NCBI RefSeq assembly: GCF_028621955.1
Contig: NZ_CP117516.1
Coordinates: 2,750,001 to 2,814,000, forward strand
Source of the DNA: Erythrobacter sp. BLCC-B19
Lineage (GTDB): Bacteria; Pseudomonadota; Alphaproteobacteria; Sphingomonadales; Sphingomonadaceae
DNA: 64,000 nucleotides
Reading direction: 5' to 3'
Under the pieces are notes generated by a model. That model did no database searches. It saw only the letters and a program-made list of their open reading frames with translations, and had not been told where the DNA came from. Below, piece by piece: positions 60,805-64,000 of the stretch (positions are counted from its first letter, which is position 1; every line of letters begins with the position of its first letter). The position numbers and the translations under genes were made by a program.

Positions 60805-61038
60805 ATGTCCGGACTTGATTGGGATGCCGAGGCGACGCTGCACGAGCGCGATGACGATGGCTCGGAGCTGCAATACAACTTCACCGAGCTCAAGACAGGC
60901 GCCTTGCGCGATGTCGTGGCCGAAGTTGCGGCGATGGATAGCGCCCAGCGGGCACGGCTGGTGATCGCGGTCGCGGGCGGACAATCACTCGGGGTGAGCG
61001 AAATTCTCGCACTTGCAAAACAGGAAGGCCTCGCATGA
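60805..61038 (+). CDS. Small soluble protein of unknown function upstream of glutathione peroxidase
   Basis: A 77-residue acidic protein with no recognised family. It contains 'FTELKTGALRDVVAEVAAMD' near residue 24 and ends in a helix. It has GAGGGGGATGCC before ATG 60805, and its stop overlaps the glutathione peroxidase start (ATGA 61035-61038), so both are translated together. The tight coupling supports a real gene. Confidence 0.65.
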   Translation: MSGLDWDAEATLHERDDDGSELQYNFTELKTGALRDVVAEVAAMDSAQRARLVIAVAGGQSLGVSEILALAKQEGLA

Positions 61039-61514
61039 CCACGATTGCCGATTTCACCGTCACCACCAACAAGGGCGAACCGCTCGACCTGTCGGCAAAG
61101 CTCGGCACCGTGCTGCTGGTGGTCAACACCGCCAGCAAGTGCGGGTTTACTCCGCAATACGACGGGCTTGAGGCGCTGTATCAGCGCTTCAAGGACAAGG
61201 GCTTCGAAGTGCTCGGCTTTCCCTGCAACCAGTTCGGCGGGCAGGAGCCGGGCAATGCCGAGGAGATCGAGCAGTTCTGCAAGATCAATTTCGGCGTCAC
61301 CTTCCCGCTGATGGCCAAGATCGACGTCAACGGCGCCGATGCCTCGCCGCTGTTCGATTGGATGAAGTCCGAGAAGAAGGGCTTGATGGGCACCACCGCG
61401 ATCAAGTGGAACTTCACCAAGTTCCTGATCGACCGCAAGGGCAACGTGGTGAAACGCTATGCGCCGACCGACAAGCCCGAGGCGATTGCCAAGGACATCG
61501 AGAAGCTGCTCTGA
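61035..61514 (+). CDS. Glutathione peroxidase (cysteine type)
   Basis: A 159-residue thioredoxin-fold peroxidase reducing hydroperoxides. The catalytic cysteine is in 'NTASKCGFTPQY' (Cys36), 'GFPCNQFGGQEPG' near residue 61 carries a second cysteine and a conserved glutamine, and 'KWNFTKFL' near residue 123 holds the tryptophan/asparagine. Bacterial members may use thioredoxin rather than glutathione. It is coupled to the 77-residue gene. Confidence 0.92.
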   Translation: MTTIADFTVTTNKGEPLDLSAKLGTVLLVVNTASKCGFTPQYDGLEALYQRFKDKGFEVLGFPCNQFGGQEPGNAEEIEQFCKINFGVTFPLMAKIDVNGADASPLFDWMKSEKKGLMGTTAIKWNFTKFLIDRKGNVVKRYAPTDKPEAIAKDIEKLL

Positions 61515-61588
61515 CTTATCCTTCGCCTGTGGAGAATTAACGGGCGGCGCGCTTTCGGGAATCGGCGCAAATTCCTACATTGCGCTCC

Positions 61589-64000
61589 ATGCCCTTCGCC
61601 CCCTTCGTTCCCTTGCGTGTGCTGTCGTCCTATTCGATGCTCGAAGGGGCGATCGATCCCAAGGACATCGCCAAGCTGGCGAAGGAGCGCGGCTTTCCGG
61701 CGATCGCGATCTGCGACAGGAATGGCCTTTACGGGATCATGGCTTTCGCCGCCGCGTGCAAGGGCGAAGGGGTGCAGCCGATCATCGGCACGCTGCTGGG
61801 CGTGGCGCGGGATGAGGCGCGAACACTCGTCGACTACCTGCCTTTGTTTGCGCAGGACAATGCAGGCTATGACAACCTGTGCCACCTCGTCTCGGCCGCG
61901 CATCTTGATCGTCCGCTCGAACGCGATCCGCACGTCACGCTCGCCGAATTGGAAGGCCGCACTGACGGCTTGATCGCGCTCACCGGAGCGGGCGAGGGCG
62001 GGCTGACGCGGCTGCTGGCGGAGGGGCAGCAGGACGCCGCCGAAAGGCTTGCCGACCGTTTGCAGGCGCTGTTCCCGAGCCGGCTCTATATCGAACTGGC
62101 GCGCGCGGGCGATTCCGTCTGCGAGCGGGCTGAGGATGCGCTGATCGACCTCGCCTATGCCCGCGATCTCCCGCTGGTCGCCACCAACCCCGCGAACTTT
62201 GCCGAACCCCATATGCACAAGGCGCATGACGCCATGTTGTGCATCGCCAACTCCACCCAGATCGATGCGGATGATCGCCCGCGCTCCAATCCGCAGGCCT
62301 TCGTCAAGCAGGCGAGCATGATGGAGGAGGCCTTCGCCGATCTCCCCGAGGCGACCGCCAACACGCTTGTGATCGCCCAGCGCTGCGCCTTCGCGCCGCC
62401 GTACCGCAAGCCGATCCTGCCGAGCCTTGCGGGCGATCTGGCAGGCGAGGCGCGGATGCTGGCGGAGGATTCGCGGGCCGGGCTGGAAGCGCGCCTTGCC
62501 GCCTATCCCGATCTCACCGAAGACGAGCGCCGCGTCTATTTCGACCGCCTCGAATTCGAGATCGACGTGATCGTGAAGATGGGCTTTCCCGGCTACTTCC
62601 TGATCGTTGCCGACTTCATCAAGTGGGCCAAGGACAATGGCATCCCGGTAGGGCCGGGGCGCGGCTCGGGCGCGGGCTCGGCGGTCGCATGGGCACTCAC
62701 CATCACCGATCTTGACCCGATCAAACTGGGCCTGCTGTTCGAACGCTTCCTCAACCCGGAACGCGTGTCGATGCCCGACTTCGATATCGACTTCTGCGAA
62801 ACCCGCCGCGGCGAGGTCATCCGCTACGTCCAGCGCAAGTACGGCGGCGATCACGTTGCGCAGATCATCACCTTCGGCAAATTGAAGGCCCGCGCGGTGC
62901 TGCGCGATTGCGGGCGCATCTTGCAGATGAGCTACGGTCAGGTCGATCGGCTGTGCAAGATGGTGCCCAACCATCCGACCGACCCATGGACCCTGCCGCG
63001 CTCGCTTAACGGTGCGGCCGATTTCAAGCGCGAGTATGACAACGACAAGGAGGTGAAACGCCTCGTCGACCTAGCGATGCAGCTGGAAGGCCTGCCGCGC
63101 AATTCATCGACCCACGCGGCGGGCGTGGTGATCGGTGATAGGCCGCTGGCGCAGCTGGTGCCGCTCTACCGCGACCCGCGTTCCGATATGCCGGTGACGC
63201 AGTTCGACATGAAGTATGTCGAAAGCTCTGGCCTTGTGAAGTTCGACTTCCTCGGCCTCAAGACCCTGTCGGTGCTGCGCAAGGCCACCGACTTGCTTGA
63301 AGCGCGCGGCATTTCCATCGATCTGGGCGCGCTGCCGCTCGATGATGCCGAGGTGTATCATCTCATGCAGGCGGGCAACACCGTGGGGGTGTTCCAGCTC
63401 GAATCCGAAGGGATGCGCCGCACACTCAAGGCGGTGAAGCCGACCAACTTCGGCGACATCATCGCGCTCGTCTCGCTCTATCGCCCCGGCCCGATGGACA
63501 ACATCCCACTGTTCGGCCAGCGCAAGGCGGGGCAGGTGCCGATCGAATATCCGCACCCCAAGCTCGAAGGCATCCTTGCCGAGACCTACGGCATCTTCGT
63601 CTATCAGGAACAGGTCATGCAGGCCGCTCAGGTGCTTGCCGGTTACTCGCTCGGCGACGCAGACTTGCTGCGCCGCGCGATGGGCAAGAAGGTGCAGGCT
63701 GAGATGGACGCCCAGCGCGGGCGCTTTGTCGAAGGCTGCAAGGCGGTTTCCGACATCGAACCCAAGCGCGCCAATGAACTGTTCGACTTGATCGACAAGT
63801 TTGCAGGCTACGGCTTCAACAAGTCGCACGCCGCAGCTTACGCGCTGCTTGCCTACCAGACCGCGTGGATGAAGGCGCATTACCCGGAAGAATTCTACGC
63901 TGCCTCGATGTGCTTCGATATGCACCAGTCGGAAAAGCTGAATGTCTTCGTCGATGATGCTCGCCGCTACCCCAACGGACAGGGCGGCGTGCAGGTGCTT
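61589..64000 (+). CDS. dnaE: DNA polymerase III alpha subunit, N-terminal part (runs off the window)
   Basis: The first 804 codons of the replicative polymerase are present in frame to base 64000; the family is about 1150 residues. The PHP domain begins 'FVPLRVLSSYSMLEGAI', where the two histidines usual in 'HLRVHS' are replaced. The polymerase core has 'GRGSGAGSAVAW' near residue 360 and the metal-binding aspartates in 'PDFDIDFCETRRGEVIRYV' region near residue 398. 'FVYQEQVM' and 'NKSHAAAYALLAYQTAW' follow. The 3' end, with beta-binding and OB domains, lies outside. Confidence 0.96.
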   Translation, partial: MPFAPFVPLRVLSSYSMLEGAIDPKDIAKLAKERGFPAIAICDRNGLYGIMAFAAACKGEGVQPIIGTLLGVARDEARTLVDYLPLFAQDNAGYDNLCHLVSAAHLDRPLERDPHVTLAELEGRTDGLIALTGAGEGGLTRLLAEGQQDAAERLADRLQALFPSRLYIELARAGDSVCERAEDALIDLAYARDLPLVATNPANFAEPHMHKAHDAMLCIANSTQIDADDRPRSNPQAFVKQASMMEEAFADLPEATANTLVIAQRCAFAPPYRKPILPSLAGDLAGEARMLAEDSRAGLEARLAAYPDLTEDERRVYFDRLEFEIDVIVKMGFPGYFLIVADFIKWAKDNGIPVGPGRGSGAGSAVAWALTITDLDPIKLGLLFERFLNPERVSMPDFDIDFCETRRGEVIRYVQRKYGGDHVAQIITFGKLKARAVLRDCGRILQMSYGQVDRLCKMVPNHPTDPWTLPRSLNGAADFKREYDNDKEVKRLVDLAMQLEGLPRNSSTHAAGVVIGDRPLAQLVPLYRDPRSDMPVTQFDMKYVESSGLVKFDFLGLKTLSVLRKATDLLEARGISIDLGALPLDDAEVYHLMQAGNTVGVFQLESEGMRRTLKAVKPTNFGDIIALVSLYRPGPMDNIPLFGQRKAGQVPIEYPHPKLEGILAETYGIFVYQEQVMQAAQVLAGYSLGDADLLRRAMGKKVQAEMDAQRGRFVEGCKAVSDIEPKRANELFDLIDKFAGYGFNKSHAAAYALLAYQTAWMKAHYPEEFYAASMCFDMHQSEKLNVFVDDARRYPNGQGGVQVL

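Overview
The window is high-GC, gene-dense DNA. Protein families and gene order point to an alphaproteobacterium of the Sphingomonadales, probably Erythrobacteraceae-like; this placement is inference. Support comes from the bamD/recN/ligA neighbourhood, many short exported lipoproteins and peptidases, OprB-type porin, class II-like PHA synthase with a PhaZ-type depolymerase, an ECF42-type sigma factor coupled to a DGPF protein, and a BlaI/M56 pair. I see no rRNA, tRNA, CRISPR array, integrase or transposase gene. No stretch over about 300 bases lacks a gene.

Layout. 1-6.5 kb: end of a DUF2855-like gene, a D-aminoacylase-type amidohydrolase, an exported glycerophosphodiesterase, then a minus-strand polyhydroxyalkanoate block (phaC, phaZ-like, SMI1/KNR4-like). 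6.7-11.8 kb: two tandem membrane or soluble PAS-GGDEF-EAL-PilZ proteins, the second with an eroded EAL site. 11.8-13.6 kb: lepA. 13.7-17.3 kb: an AT-rich accessory island holding a two-gene operon (winged-helix-like protein plus PD-(D/E)XK nuclease-like protein) and a terminase-small-subunit-like HTH gene, bracketed by two inverted copies of a ~70-bp hairpin repeat. 17.3-27.1 kb: bamD, porin, chemoreceptor, recN, two related lipoprotein hydrolases and ligA. 27.1-33.8 kb: glycosyltransferase-like and CinA-like genes, the DGPF/ECF sigma operon, a fatty acid hydroxylase, a membrane AraC regulator, prmA and an SDR. 33.9-37.6 kb: sdhCDA followed, with TGATG couplings, by a lipoprotein and a membrane protein instead of sdhB. 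37.7-45 kb: a small lipoprotein, an exported C13-type peptidase, a thioesterase, a phytase-like/cyclophilin fusion, blaI with its operator, an M56 peptidase with an unusual C-terminus, and a YpfJ-type metalloprotease. 45-54.6 kb: 3-hydroxybutyrate dehydrogenase, M28 peptidase, guaB, an RsmB-like methyltransferase, a TPR protein, rppH, an esterase, a DUF457-like membrane protein, an 88-bp inverted-repeat element and phr. 54.6-64 kb: serine hydrolase, PilZ protein, SDR, purF, lolC/E-lolD, a small protein with glutathione peroxidase, and the first 804 codons of dnaE.

Functional threads. Carbon storage is represented by phaC/phaZ and, 40 kb away, by 3-hydroxybutyrate dehydrogenase. Cyclic-di-GMP signalling is represented by three PilZ-containing proteins. 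Envelope biogenesis is represented by BamD, LolC/E-LolD and several lipoproteins. The most unusual locus is the 13.7-17.3 kb island; its two main proteins resemble a DNA-recognition plus nuclease pair and could be an undescribed defence or mobile-element module, which is a hypothesis.
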